A DNA stretch of 64,000 nt from Hevea brasiliensis (GCF_030052815.1 NC_079505.1:62121309-62185308), one strand, 5' to 3'. Shown: positions 34,481 to 46,580, counted from the first letter of the stretch. The notes: generated from the sequence alone by a model not told the origin. Numbers and translations: made by a program.

Positions 34481-36653
34481 CTTTAAAATGTGATGCAAAG
34501 TTTTTAGGGGTGCCTTATCCAAAGAGTTATGAAAATTACCAATTGAAGTAACTTAACACACCTTCAGCCATACCAGCAATCCATATACCCATCCTTCAAA
34601 ATGCGAAGAATTTAATGCTTATCCAAGCTTTCACCGCTTAGCCATCAAGTCAATTATCATTCAAAATCCCCAAACCAACCAATCAAAAGAGAGAGTCATG
34701 CTCAAAAGGAATTCTAGAACAATCAATAGTCAAAGTGTCTCTATATGGAATGATGGAATTGAATGAATGAATGAATAGTTCTCCAATCCCATAGGCAAAT
34801 TCCCCACTCCTATCTCCACTAATGTAGCAAGTACTTTCAAGAGATCAAAGGTCTTTTTAGGGATATAATGGGGTCATGGGGTTCAAAATGAGGCTAAAAA
34901 GAAAGATGGGTAAAAAAAAAAGGATTCAAAGCATGAGAATATTTTCAATTTTGAAACATAAGGTACACTTTATTATATATATATTTTTTTTCTTTTTTTT
35001 TATGTGGGAGAGAGAAATACACAATGAGGATTGTCAAGTGCTAGCATAGTTTACAAAACACATAAAAATGGAGGGACATTTTGATACTTTAACTTGTATT
35101 TTGCATTTTCTTTTTTATGATTGTCCCTAAAATTGCCACCCCCAAACTCATTCCTTTTAATACTTTGGGTGGATTTCTTTCATTTTGAATGACAATGGTG
35201 AAAAGCACATATACTAGCACTTTTACAAGGTGACAAGCATTTCTTCTCCCTTTTATTGTGTTTTTTATTTTATATTTTTTTTTATGTACCTAATATTATG
35301 AATAATTATTCTCATAAAAAGGGTTGGAGTGTTTGGTTCATTGGCTAGGTAGTAATAAGGATTCAAGAAAAATTAGGGATAAAAAGGCTCAAAAGGGGTT
35401 TGCAAGGGTCAATTTTAATTAGGAAAAAGGCCAAAGGTTTAAAATGAGGAGGTTTAAATCAAAGAATGCCTAATCATCTCTCTTTTCAAGTATAAGCTGG
35501 TATTTCGCCTTGAAAGGTTTAGAAAATTTGTTCTAGGATTGGTGAGACATCATTTGACTACCTTATATCCAATAACTCCCTCTAAACACTTCCATCTCCA
35601 AATGACTAGTTGGGTGGCTTTTTGGCTAAGAAGATATAGGCAAGAGATAAACACTTCAAAACTTTGCACCTCTTAGGAAACTTTCAATCCACAAACCCAA
35701 CTAAAAGGGTGAGTCAAATCACTCTCATAGGCACATTTTCAATACTCAAGGGATTTGGCAAAAGATTTTAATGTATGGTGCATGATTCCTAAAATGAGTA
35801 ATGCATGAACTAAATGGAAGGAGTCTATTTGTGTGCAATTTGTACAATTTCTAAGTGATGTATAATGTGTGTGTAAATGTGTAATGAATATGTATGTATG
35901 GATGTATATGTAAAATATTTACAATATATGTGAATGAAATGGGATGAGATGCTCTTATACTCAAAATGTGAAAAATGAAGCTAAAAATCAAAATGTGCAC
36001 CCCCAAACTCAAAATTAGACATTGTCCTCAATGTCTCAAACAGTAGATAACCAAAACTCAAAGCAAATAATATGGACCAGGAATTGTAAAAATTAAGAGC
36101 AAAAAGAAAGAGTTACCTGGTATGAGAATTCAAGCTAAAGGGATGCATAAGAAGCTGCATAGGTCATGCAGAGTTAAGAGCTGTCCAGAGTATTTGCATA
36201 GGTAAGGTGCATAAGCCATGCGGTGCTGCATAAGAGGCAATATATGTTGCATAGGCTATGCAGGACAGTGGCATAAGGGGAATACAACCTGTGCAGTTCT
36301 GCAGAAGTAGCAGAAAGAGTTGCACAGGCTATGCAAAGGTTATGCATGAGGAAATTCATAGCTGTGCAGTGTATACAAAGCTGCTGCATGGGAATTGGCA
36401 AGAGGAAATGTACAACCAGCAATAAAAGTATGGAAATATATATAGAGTATGGGCAGATATGTACAAAAGGGCAATAAGTGCAATAAAAATCAAAGAAGAC
36501 TAATGTAATAGCTATTCAATAAAACTTCAAGAAAAACAGAATGTAAAATAAACTAATTCAGAACAAACAAACATAATGTGAAACAAACTATAAATGTTTG
36601 AACATATTTACAAAGAAAAGGTCCTACAAGATTGAACAAAAGTAAAACAGACA
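34481..36653 (-). other. F 3' noncoding region
   Basis: About 2.2 kb between the Athila ORF and the PPT with no credible gene. Contains homopolymer runs (34910-35000, 35260-35290), a second and third PPT-like CCCCCAAACTC (about 35140 and 36000), hairpin 2, and a block of TGCATAGG/TATGCA words at about 36136-36370. The minus-strand frame across 36174-36422 is only a shadow of those words. Confidence 0.75.
36017..36036 (-). repeat. Hairpin 2 beside an internal PPT-like tract in F
   Basis: AGACATTG, loop TCCT, CAATGTCT: a perfect 8-bp stem, next to CCCCAAACTC at 36001-36010. Same loop and same neighbour as hairpin 1 but a different stem sequence. Confidence 0.85.
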
Positions 36654-37498
36654 CTAATCTATGTCTATTGTCTTGCCCTTGTCTAAGGATGTTGCTAAAG
36701 GGCTTGTGGCTGCTGCCGGCTGTCGAAAAGATGGTGCTGGAGGAGGTGATGGAGGTGGGGGAGGCATGCCCAAAAAGATCATGAGTTGCTTCACCATCTC
36801 CTTCAGTTCTTTCTGTTTGTCCCTGGTTTCCATGACAAGGTCAAATAGCTGATCATGACGATCCTTTAGTGTATCAAGACCACTGTCAAGCTTCCTATCC
36901 ACAAAGTAGATATCATCACTAAGCCTGTCAAGGTAGGTGAATAAGGCTTTAGTGTTGAATGCAGGAGGTGCTGTGGATGAGGTAGGTTCAGCTGTAGGAG
37001 GAATGGGCTGAGCAGAGGCTGCTGGAATGTCCTGAGTAGGCTGAGGGGGTGGGGTAGGTGCAGTAGGGTGCTGTGGGACTGGTGTGAAAGGTTGGGTTTC
37101 TGGTTGTGCAATAGGCTCAGTTTCTGTTGCAGGGTGGACAGGATCAAAACATGACAGAGTAAACCCTGTTTTGGTTAAATGTGCAGTATCAAAATAGGAA
37201 GTGTCTTCAAGTGCTGGGATTGAGTGCTCTGCAGGATTAAAACCAAAATGCTTGGCTATGACAGTGATAAGCCCACCCAAAACAATATCACCTATGGATT
37301 TGGTGGCAATGTGCAGCACATGTTCACAAAAGAAGTAACCAGGAGATACCTTAACTTTGTGAAATGCACACCATAACATAAATAGTTCAGATTTGCCCAC
37401 AGCACCAGAACTAGTTCCTCTGCCCAATATGGTGCTAGCCATCAGCCTATGAATAAACCTAAGTGCAGGGTCAAGGATTTGGGATGTTTTGGATCTAC
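36654..37498 (-). pseudogene. Athila extra ORF, C-terminal part
   Basis: C-terminal portion of the Athila-specific ORF that follows integrase. Minus-strand reading from 37498: KTSQILDPALRFIHRLM, a conserved globular part (KVSPGYFFCEHVLHIATKS), then a Pro/Gln-rich stretch (about 36960-37110), a predicted helical segment (YLDRLSDDIYFVDRKLD) and a Pro-rich tail ending KGKTIDID. It continues the N-terminal part at 39595-40611 once solo LTR G is discounted; the ATG near 37526 is an artefact inside G. This ORF occupies the place sometimes called env-like; I see no signal peptide or transmembrane segment. Function unknown. Confidence 0.85.
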
Positions 37499-39594
37499 TG
37501 AAGGAACGGAAGCATGAAAAACACAAGTTTATACCATTGAATTCAAAAATTTTTACCTAGAGTCACATGCATCATGCAAGATTTGTTTTTATCTATTTGA
37601 TTTCAATGATAAACAACATATTAAAACTCTTTTAATATGTTTTTGGATCTGTATTTGCCATTTAAGATTTTAAAATTAATCAGATTAATTTTAGAACCCT
37701 AGATTAAATCAAGAACGATTACACTAACCTCTTGATGTCTGCCGCGTGTCTGCGCCTTTGAGATTCGTCTTGAGGACACGGATGTTGTCCCTCTAGCTTG
37801 TCCACACCAAGAACACCTATGGCAGCCCTTGAACAGCTTCTAAAGCCTTTTCTATTAATTAGAAATTCAAGTTCTGCCTTTTAAGAGATTAGAGATGTAA
37901 ACAGGACACTAGAAACAATTTCTAGCGTTCTTAATTCAAGAGATTGATGGCTAATCTCTTTGAATTGATGAGAGATGAAGAGAAATAGCTGGAGAGGCTC
38001 AAAGTGGCGTGACAATTGAGAGGAGAGGCTGCTGGTTATTTTTTCTTTTCATAACCACACTTAAATAGCTAGGTTAACACATTAAACCCTAGCCACATGT
38101 CACCTTTTGATTAGCTCTAGGTTTAAGTGACCCAATCACATTGTGCCAAGTGTCAAACCTATATTTAATCTTGATTTTAATCATCTTACATGATTAAAAA
38201 CATTTGGCAAGCTTATGTGTTATGCCATGTGTCACCATCTCATGGTGCCACGTGTCACAATGAAATGACCAAAATGCCCTGTGTCTTAATTTTGAGTTCT
38301 TAACCCAAAATAATTATTTTCTTCTTCTAATTAATTTATATCAAATATAAATTAATTAATTAATCTCTATTAATTAATTTCTCATCAATTAAATTCATAT
38401 TTAAACACTTTAAATATAAATTTAATTTATACTACTTCCAATAATCTAGAAATGGTTTCAAGTAATGCTAGGGAATTTGCAATTTAAAAGCAAACCAAAC
38501 CAATTTAATTAATCAATTAAACTCTTTAATTAATTAATTAAATCATATTTAAATAGGTGATAACTTGTGTATGTGTGTGACTTACTAGGCTCATCACTAA
38601 TTGTCAATGAGACATGATATCAACTCTTAATATCATCAGAACTCTTTCTTACCATAAATGATTTCTCTAAATCATTTTATGAACCTCATAGACCATGGTT
38701 AACACCTAGCATAGCATGCCATGGCCACCCAATTAGTAATAAGATTTACCTTAAATGAACCTATAATCATATGTTACCATGCACTAGAATCTCTCTGTTA
38801 CAAAATCCCAACTCAAGCCGAGTCATGGTTTATGTCAAACTCCATTTGATATGAATATTATGTTCTCTTTTAATTCCAGTTCTTGATTAAAAAGATTTTC
38901 TCATCAGAAACTCTTTTATGAATAAATCTATCTGTCCTTGCCAGGAACTTGAAACATCAAGAACAATTAAATGAACTTAGGATTTTATCTCTATTTTATT
39001 AGAGAGCAGATTCCATCTTGATCAACACCTACCTCCATATATAACTAGTAGGAGCCAACACATGCCCATATACCCATACATAGTACAAGTATGAAAGCGA
39101 TATCAAACTCAAACTACCTATATACAAGATAATCTGTGCTATCTCAGTCTAAAGATTATATGCATCGATATGATTTATGACAAAACATTGACAAGAGTAA
39201 ACTCCATGTGCTTGTCATAAGTGTCACTGGTTCGGCCTACTTATCATTTATAAGTGCCTATCATGTTTGTTATATGGCATGAGACTCACCATTCCATCTT
39301 ATTTATATCTCATATAAATAACTTGGGAACAAACATGAATACAATCTTTCTGGATAAGTCATGTCCTTATTATGAAGTATCCTTGATTGTGAACCTATTT
39401 ATGATACTTTGTGCTAGAAATATTGTCACTCATATTCTTAACAACATAAGAATAATATTTCTAACAAAATATCAATGGACCTTTTCTATTACACATAAAT
39501 ATATTATGTAAACGGAAAAGTGGAAATGCCTTTTATTATTAAAATATGTACAAGATACATACTAAATGATATGCTCTAGGGCATACTACTAACA
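37499..39594 (-). mobile_element. Element G: solo LTR of the copia family of C
   Basis: TSD TCTAC at 37494-37498 and 39595-39599. It is the reverse complement of a C-type LTR (2,096 bp; C has 2,133 and 2,104), starting TGAAGGAACGG and ending CTACTAACA. No internal sequence remains, so LTR-LTR recombination removed the rest. It splits the Athila ORF of F. The frames inside (for example 39254-39511) are LTR noise. Confidence 0.95.
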
Positions 39595-40611
39595 TCTACC
39601 AGCAGAGAAAGTTTGAGGTTGGTTTGTTATGATTCTCCAAAATTGGGCAGGATTCCAAATGCCCTTGTTGGCTACCTCTACTCCAGTATGTGGTACTCTA
39701 AAGAACCCATCAATTGCAAAACCAAAAATGCTATGGAATTGGTCTAATGACAGTTCTCTATTTTGCCCCAAGCATCTAAATGTCATAATTGGTTTATGGT
39801 CTACATCATGCAAGTTGAGGGTAGCAGAGAATGAAGAAATAAACTCCAAAACTAGAATTGGATAAACTACCTCTTGCTTATGCACAAATTCTGTCCAACC
39901 CATGCCGTCAAGAAATGTAACTACATTGTCAAATAAACCAAGAGATTGTAGAGCATCAGCAGATATATACCTAGTAGGTTGTACCCTTCTATCTTTGAGT
40001 CTCTTGAAAGCGGCTTTTTGAATTGTATCAGGGAGAGGCCAGGGTAGCTTTGATACAAATGGGGTTGCTGAAATTGTCTTTTTGCTGGAAGAAGGTGTAG
40101 AGGCTGGAGCTTTTGGCTTTTTAGGAGGTGGTTCCGAAAATGGGGTGGGTGGGTCTTTGCGTTTGGACAGAGGAGGAGCAGAGGACATGGGTCGCACGGA
40201 TTTGGATCGGATTTTGCGTTTGTATGTGGTTGGTGGAGGTGGTGGGGGTGTCGTTTGTGGTGGAGGATTGGGCGTGGGATGTATCGATGACAATGGAGAG
40301 ACTTCGAGAGGAGAGGCGGGGCGGGAATGTGGAGGGGACTCCATTGCCGATGGAGAAGAGATAGGGGGAAATGAAAATGTAGGGGGGGATTTAGGATTTT
40401 CGTGATGAGAGTGCTGGTGGAGAAGATGGGAGAGAGACGGCGAGAATGCCGGAAGGAATGGAGGTTGAAGGGCGGTCGTGGGGTGAAGAGTCGGGAAGTG
40501 GAGGTGGGAAGTTTTGTTTGCCGAAAATGAATTTGAATCGGGTTTGTAGGAGACTGCATAAGGGGAAAATGATTTATGCATAACCTGTGCACTCTTTTGT
40601 ACATGTTTCAA
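39595..40611 (-). pseudogene. Athila extra ORF, N-terminal part
   Basis: Open from the ATG at 40611 to the G insertion. The N-terminal 130 residues are Ser/Pro/His-rich with a PPPPPPTTYKRKIRSKS basic stretch that resembles a nuclear-localisation signal. From about 40040 down there is a conserved fold with LPWPLPDTIQKAAFKR, YISADALQSLGLFDNV, LEFISSFSATL, FRCLGQNRELSLDQFHSIFG and NKGIWNPAQFWRIIT, the pattern of the plant Athila ORF-1 family. The first 20 codons are made of the palindromic array, so an internal Met (about 40342) may be the true start. Interrupted by G but otherwise open. Confidence 0.85.
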
Positions 40612-41485
40612 AATGATTTAAACTTCAGAGAAATGCTTATGCACAAGTGCATAGGTCATGCACTGTCCTTATGCATGTTTCGGTGACCCTTGAAATGTTG
40701 AGGAGCGAAGTCATGCGGGAGTGCATAAGTTATGCACTCCCCTTATGCATCTCTCGGCGGAAGTGGTGTTTCAGAAAATCGGGTCATGCAGAAGTGCATA
40801 GGTTATGCACTCTGCTTATGCACTCTGCGGTGGGTTTTGAAATTCAGAATCTTTGGTTATGCAGAAGTGCATAGGCTATGCACATTGCTTATGCAGGTCT
40901 CGGCAACTTTTGGAATTTTCTGATTTTTGGTTATGCAGAAGTGCATAGGTTATGCACTCTGCTTATGCACCCCTCGGCAAGTTGTATTTTTGGAGTTCTT
41001 GGTTATGCGGAAGTGCATAACTTATGCACCTTCCTTATGCACCCCTCGGCAAGTGTGATTTTTGTGGGTTTTTGGTTATGCAGAAGTGCATAGGTTATGC
41101 ACTCTGCTTATGCACCCCTCGGCAAAGTTTGGAAATTCAGAGTTTTGGTTATGCAGAAGTGCATAACTTATGCATCTTGCTTATGCAGGTCTCGGCAGGT
41201 TTGATTTTTCTGGAGTTTCTGATCATGCAGAAGTGCATAGGCTATGCACTCTGGTTATGCAGACTTCAGCAGAGAGAGAAAATGCAGAATTTTTGGTTAT
41301 GCAGAAGTGCATAAGTCATGCACTCACCTTATGCAAGTTTTGACAGATATGAAATTTGACAAAATGAGGCTATGCAGAGTTGCATAAGCTATGCACTCTC
41401 CTTATGCACTTGCAATAAAAGGTGAAAAATGGCAAGAATTGTGGTTATGCAGGATTGCATAAGCTATGCAGTTGCTTATGCACAA
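40553..41485. repeat. 73-bp-period palindromic array
   Basis: About 13 units. Successive copies of the GAAGTGCATA anchor lie at 40718, 40791, 40864, 40938, 41010, 41083, 41156, 41230 and 41304: steps of 72-74 bp. Each unit contains words such as TGCATAAGTTATGCA, TGCATAACTTATGCA or TGCATAGGCTATGCA and often CTCGGCA. The period is not a multiple of three, so a repeating protein is unlikely. It lies directly upstream of the Athila ORF on the minus strand. Confidence 0.9.
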
Positions 41486-42339
41486 TTTAACAAGATCAAG
41501 AATGCAATAGAACATGGATTGCAAGTGTGAAAAATACCCTAGAATGAGGAAATATAATTCCATGAAGCATAAACCATGAGAATTTTCACCAAAAACACAT
41601 CAATATATACAAAGTATATCAAAAATGCATCACACAGGCATGTAGACATTGATCCTACATAAAAGACCTTTGAGAGCTATGCCATCTTGACTCAAATTCT
41701 GCAAATCAACATTTAGCACATGAAACTCCATAAAACCTGCATGAAATTGCATCTAACCACAAATGAGAAATGAATTCTCCAAGATTTGCCAAGAAAATGC
41801 AGCATTTCTACCTTGTATCCTATAACCCAAAGAAGCTCAAAACTGTAAAAATGACCAACTAACCACCATAATATCATTATAAGCACAAATATTAGAAAAT
41901 TACACACCCAACCTCACTAAAAGCACAAGTCATTAGCTACAGACACTCTTTTTGCTGCAGAATGTACTTAGTTTTCCTCTGCAATAACCAGATTGCAGTT
42001 CAAGGACAGAGTCTATCTGCTACAGACTTTTCCTTTTCTGCAGATGGCACTTTTCCTCTGCATAAACCAAATTGCAGCTCCTGCACAGGTTATGCAGCAA
42101 AAACTTATCAGTTCTTTTGAAGGACAAAATTTTTTTTTCAAGTTAAGAATTACTTCCCCAACAGTTCACCAGCCTTTCTTCATTGAATTACATCTACAAG
42201 AGACAAAATTTAACAATGTCAAAAATTGAATTTGGGGAGATTCGAGATAAAAACAAAATTAATGAAAATGAAAGTAAATCAACAAAAGCAAAATAAAGGA
42301 CTTGGGATGCCTCCCAAGAGGGCTATTTTATAGTCCTTA
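41486..42339 (-). other. F spacer between integrase and the array
   Basis: About 850 bp, AT-rich, no credible ORF on either strand. Contains scattered TGCAGA/CTGCAGA words (41950-42090) and one more TTATGCAG copy at about 42087. Nothing else recognised. Confidence 0.6.
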
Positions 42340-43397
42340 GCTGGATTCTTCATGAATTTCCTTTGAAAAGAGGTGAGGATTGGAGAGCTTGTAACAGATT
42401 TGCTCCCTTTATTAGGTCTCCGGTTATGTAATGCTTCAATCTATGCCCGTTGACCTTAAAATTCCCAGTTTTCACTCCAAATTTCAATTGCTCCATAAGG
42501 AAAACCTTAGAAACTCTATATGGACCAGTCCACCTTGACTTAAGTTTTCAGGAACAATTTCAATCTTGAGTTGAACATGAAACGTAAATCACCTTCTTTG
42601 AATTCGTTTTTGGTCTTTTGGTTTTCATGCCAAACTTTAGTTCTTTCTTTGTAAATACGGGCACTTTCATAAGCATCCATCCTCAATTCCTCAAGCTCAT
42701 TAAGTTGTAACAACCTTTTCTCACCAGCTTGCTTAAGATCAAAATTCAAGGTTTGAATGGCCCAATATGCCCTATGTTCTAGCTCCACAGGTAAATGACA
42801 AGACTTACCATACACCAACCTAAAGGGAGTAGTTCCTATAGGGGTTTTGTAGGCAGTCCTATATGCCCATAAAGCATCATCTAGTTTGATAGACCAATCT
42901 TTCCGAGAATTGTTCACTGTTTTCTCCAAAATATGCTTGAGCTCTCTGTTAGAAATTTCAACTTGTCCTGAAGTTTGAGGATGGTATGGGGTAGCTATCT
43001 TGTGCACTACACCATACTTCCTCATTAAGCTCTCAAATTGCTTATTACAAAAATGGGAACCCCCATCACTAATTATAGCCCTAGGAGCTCCAAATCTGCT
43101 CAAGACAAATTTCTTCAAAAATTTCACTACCACTCTAGCATCATTAGTTGGAGTTGCAATAGCTTCCACCCACTTTGACACATAGTCAACCCCAACTAAG
43201 ATGTATCTATTACCATATGAAGGAGGGAATGGCCCCATAAAATCTATTCCCCAGACATCAAATAATTCCACTTCAAGAATATTATTTAGGGGCATTTGAT
43301 CTCTTTTTGACAAATTTCCACTCCTTTGACATTTATCACAATCCAACACAAATTTCCTCACATCCTTAAAAGATTTGGCCAAAAGACCAGCTTGCAA
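42340..43397 (-). pseudogene. pol: F integrase
   Basis: Athila-type integrase, C-terminal domain of the polyprotein. The zinc-binding half starts near 43400 ([17 protein letters not shown]). The catalytic core has [15 protein letters not shown] (first Asp), [12 protein letters not shown] (second Asp) and [16 protein letters not shown] (Glu). It continues as [21 protein letters not shown] and [19 protein letters not shown], both typical of plant Athila/Tat integrases. A frameshift near 42541 moves the tail (WTGPYRV, then NGHRLKHY, to about 42343) to another frame. The DDE triad is intact, but the N-terminal HH part is broken by a frameshift at about 43390. Confidence 0.92.
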
Positions 43398-44169
43398 AAT
43401 TTTACTATTGTCTTAGAGATGCCAAAATGACCTCCATAATCAGAAGCATGGCAATGATGCAAAATACTTTGTACCTCCTCTTCAGGAATACATCTTCTAA
43501 TTAGACCATCACAACATCTCCTAAAGAGTAAAGGATCATCCCATCTATAAAACTTCACCTCATGCAAAAACCTTTTCTTTTGTTGCCATGTCATACCTAG
43601 AGGTAAAACTCCACAAGATAGATAATTCACAAAGTCTGCATACCAAGGTAGTTTAGCAACAAGAGAGAAAAGTTGTTCATCCAAGAAAAACTCATCAATA
43701 GGGATTTCATCCAATTCTTCACCATCCAATTTCAACCTACTAAGATTATCAGCAACTACATTTTCAGCTCCTTTCTTATCTCTAATCTCCAAATCAAATT
43801 CTTGTAACATCAGAATCCACCTAATGAGCCTAGGTTTAGCCTCCTTTTTACGGAGCAAATACCTGATGGCTGCATGATCTGAAAATATAACCACCTTTGA
43901 GTCAATAATGTAAGGTCTGAACTTTTCCAATGCAAAGACAATTGCCAAAAATTCCTTTTCAGTTGTTGCATAATTTGTTTGAGCCTCATCCAGTGTTCTA
44001 CTAGCATAATAAATAGCATAAGCCTTTTTGTCCTTTCTTTGACCAAGAACAGCCCCAATTGCATAGTTGCTAGCATCACACATAATTTCAAAGGTAGGCT
44101 CCAATCGGTGGTTGCATGATTGGTGCAGTGATAAGAGCTTGCTTCAACCTGCAAAAGGCATCCAAACAC
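43358..44169 (-). pseudogene. pol: F RNase H and integrase zinc region
   Basis: RNase H of the Athila polyprotein: [15 protein letters not shown] (first catalytic Asp), [31 protein letters not shown] and [14 protein letters not shown], followed by a linker and the integrase N-terminal zinc-binding stretch ([15 protein letters not shown] with its His pair). A frameshift near 44104 separates it from RT and another near 43390 from the integrase core. Otherwise an open frame of about 248 codons. Confidence 0.9.
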
Positions 44170-45768
44170 TCTTGGTCAAATACAAATGGTGTATCATTAC
44201 TTAACAAATTAGACAAAGGTTTAGCTATCTTAGAAAAATCCTTAATAAAGCGTCTGTAGAACCCGGCGTGTCCTAGAAAACTTCGAATTCCCTTGACATT
44301 GGTAGGAGGAGCCATCTTCTCTATCACTTCAACTTTGGCTTTATCAACCTCTATTCCTCTATTAGACACCAAATGTCCAAGCACTATCCCTTCCTGAACC
44401 ATGAAATGACACTTTTCCCAGTTTAACACAAGGTCGATATCGCACATGTTGCAAAATTTTAGAAAGGTTAGCCAAGCATATATCAAATGAAGATCCATAA
44501 ACAGAAAAATCGTCCATAAAAACCTCCATTATGTCTTCAATGAAATCTGAGAAGATTGCCATCATGCACCTTTGAAAAGTGGCTGGTGCATTACACAATC
44601 CAAACGGCATCCTTCTATAAGCAAAGGTTCCATATGGACAAGTAAAAGTGGTTTTCTCTTGATCATTTGGATGGATAGGGATTTGAAAAAAACCTGAATA
44701 TCCATCTAAATAGCAAAAGTAAGAATGCCTAGCTAGTCTTTCCAACATCTGATCAATGAAGGGAAGTGGAAAGTGATCTTTTCTAGTGGCAACATTTAAT
44801 TTTCTGTAATCTATGCACATTCGCCAACTAGTCACTGTTCTGGTGGGAATTAATTCATTATTTTCATTTTTGACAACTGTCATTCCACCCTTTTTTGGAA
44901 CAACATGTACTGGGCTCACCCAAGTACTATCTGAGATAGGGTAAATGATCCCTGCATCAAGCAACTTCAAAATTTCCTTTTTAACAACTTCTTTCATATT
45001 TGGGTTTAACCTCCTCTGATGTTCAATAGATGGTTTACAATTTTCTTCCAAACTGATTCTATGCATGCAAAAGTGTGGGCTTATTCCCTTAATGTCATCT
45101 ATGGTGTATCCTAAGACTTTCCTAAATTGTCTCAACACTCTTAACAACTTATCAGCCTCTAATGTACTCAAATTTGCATTTACAATTACTGGATAAGTGT
45201 TATTGGTGCCAAGAAATTCATACCTGAGCTGAGAAGGAAGTTGCTTAAGTTCTACCTTAGGTGCATCTTCTTCCTTGAATGATGGTTGCTTAAATTCAGC
45301 TTTTTCCTTTTGTGTGAGTTGAAAGACTGGAGCATAAATGAATGGTGGACTTCCCTCTAAGTGTTGAGTATATGCAGCTACATGAGGGTTGTCATAATCT
45401 AAGCCTCTTCCATGAACCAAACAATTTTCAAGTGGATCTTCTGGATATTTCTTCCTGAAATGTTCTTCAACCAGCTCATCAATGATATCAACTCTCAAGC
45501 AAGTATCAGCTTCAGAATGATGCTTTTTCATAGTGTTATTAATATTGAAAACCAATTGCTCTTCACCAACCCTAAGAGTCAGCTTTTCTCCTTTCACATC
45601 AATCAATGCTCCTGCTGTAGCTAGAAAGGGTCTCCCCAAAATAATTGGAATATTAGAATCTTCCTCCATGTCCAAGATGACAAAGTCAACAGGTATATAG
45701 AACTTTCCAACCTTCAGGGGCACATTCTCCAAAATTCCTTCAGGATACTTGATTGTTCTGTCATTCAA
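44088..45768 (-). pseudogene. pol: F reverse transcriptase with protease C-terminal flank
   Basis: Minus-strand frame from 45768 begins with the protease tail (PIILGRPFLATAGALIDV) and runs through RT: GISPHFCMHRI, PVHVVPKKGGMT, WRMCIDYRKLN, HFPLPFIDQMLERLA, YLDGYSGFFQI, PFGLCNAPATFQRCM and the catalytic VFMDDFSVYG (about 44505-44525), with both Asp present. A frameshift near 44490 moves the thumb (GHLVSNRGIEVDKAKVEVI, GHAGFYRRFIKDFSKIA) to a second frame, 44088-44498. Without the shifts this would be a catalytically plausible enzyme. Confidence 0.92.
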
Positions 45769-46580
45769 TCAAGAGAAATGTGGGTTGGCTTTAGATCTCC
45801 CATGTTGAGCTTCTCATAAATAGAGAGGGGCATAAGGCTAACACTAGCCCCTAAATCACATAGAGCTTTTGTAGAACAAGACTCTCCAATGTGGCATGGA
45901 ATTGAAAAACTCCCTGGATCCTTAAGCTTTGGAGGAAGTTTCCTTTGGAGGATAGCACTACATTCTTCTGTAAAAGCTACAGTTTCATCATCTTCAAGTT
46001 TCCTCTTGTTTGAGAGAATTTCTTTCAAGAATTTTGCATAAGAGGGCATTTGTGAAAGAGCATCAACAAAAGGCACATTTATGTAAAGTTTTTTCAAAAC
46101 CTCTAAGAACTTCCCAAATTGCCTATCAAGCTTGGCTTTGTGAAATCTTTGTGGAAAGGGAAGTTGTGGCTTGTAGGGCTCAGGAGGTATATATTTCTCT
46201 TCTTTTTCTTCAAATTTCTCCTTACATTTTTCTGCACTCTCTTGTTTTTCACTCTCATCAGTTTCTTTCTCATTTTCTCTCTTCTCACTGTTTTCACTCT
46301 TCTCATCATTTATAACTTTACCACTTCTTAAAGTAATAGCTTGACACTGCTCTCTTGGATTTTCTGGTTGACTTGGAAGCTTTCCAAAAGATTTGGCACT
46401 TGAGGAAGATGCTTGTTGTGCAATCTGATTTTCCAGCATTCTGTTGTGTGTTTGCATCTGTTCCAGCCTTGCCTTCACCTCTCTCATCTCCTCATCATGC
46501 TTGTTTTGGTTGGCAAGAATCTGTTGCAATAAAGCTTCAGTGGTGGAATTTCGTTCTTGCTGTTTTGGTGGAGGGTTCAT
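45765..46580 (-). pseudogene. gag-pol: F gag C-terminus and protease
   Basis: Frame of 271 codons. N-terminal coiled-coil-like, Gln/Glu-rich part (LLQQILANQNKHDEEMREVK), the AITLRSGK motif characteristic of Athila gag, a long Glu/Lys-rich acidic linker (about 46190-46310), PFVDALSQMPSYAKFLKEIL, then the aspartic protease with active site CDLGASVSLMP (about 45830-45860), Asp retained. A stop at 45765 overlaps the ATG of the next frame by four bases; read as a one-base shift it would join PR and RT. Translation across is likely broken, not programmed. Confidence 0.88.

Noticed and set aside
36174..36422. Minus-strand frame of 82 codons after the Athila ORF
   Set aside because: Consists of the TGCATA/TATGCA words; no homology and it lies in the 3' noncoding region.
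39254..39511. Small frame in G with copies at 29344-29562 and 54018-54236
   Set aside because: Same LTR segment in three LTRs, on the strand opposite to transcription; no known domain and it drifts between copies.
40082..40405. Gly-rich plus-strand frame of 107 codons
   Set aside because: Antisense of the Pro/Ser-rich part of the Athila ORF, whose minus strand carries the recognisable domain.
40647..41314. Plus-strand frames encoding repeated Cys/Met-rich peptides
   Set aside because: They are translations of the 73-bp palindromic array. The period is not a multiple of three, so the same DNA appears in different frames; no gene-like signals.
40553..41485. CRISPR-like regular array
   Set aside because: Units are similar along their whole length with no unique spacers, and the DNA is plant retrotransposon.
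45765..45768. Four-base stop/start overlap between F protease and RT frames as programmed frameshifting
   Set aside because: No slippery sequence or pseudoknot was evident, other frameshifts occur nearby in the same pol, and Athila relatives encode one polyprotein; decay is simpler.
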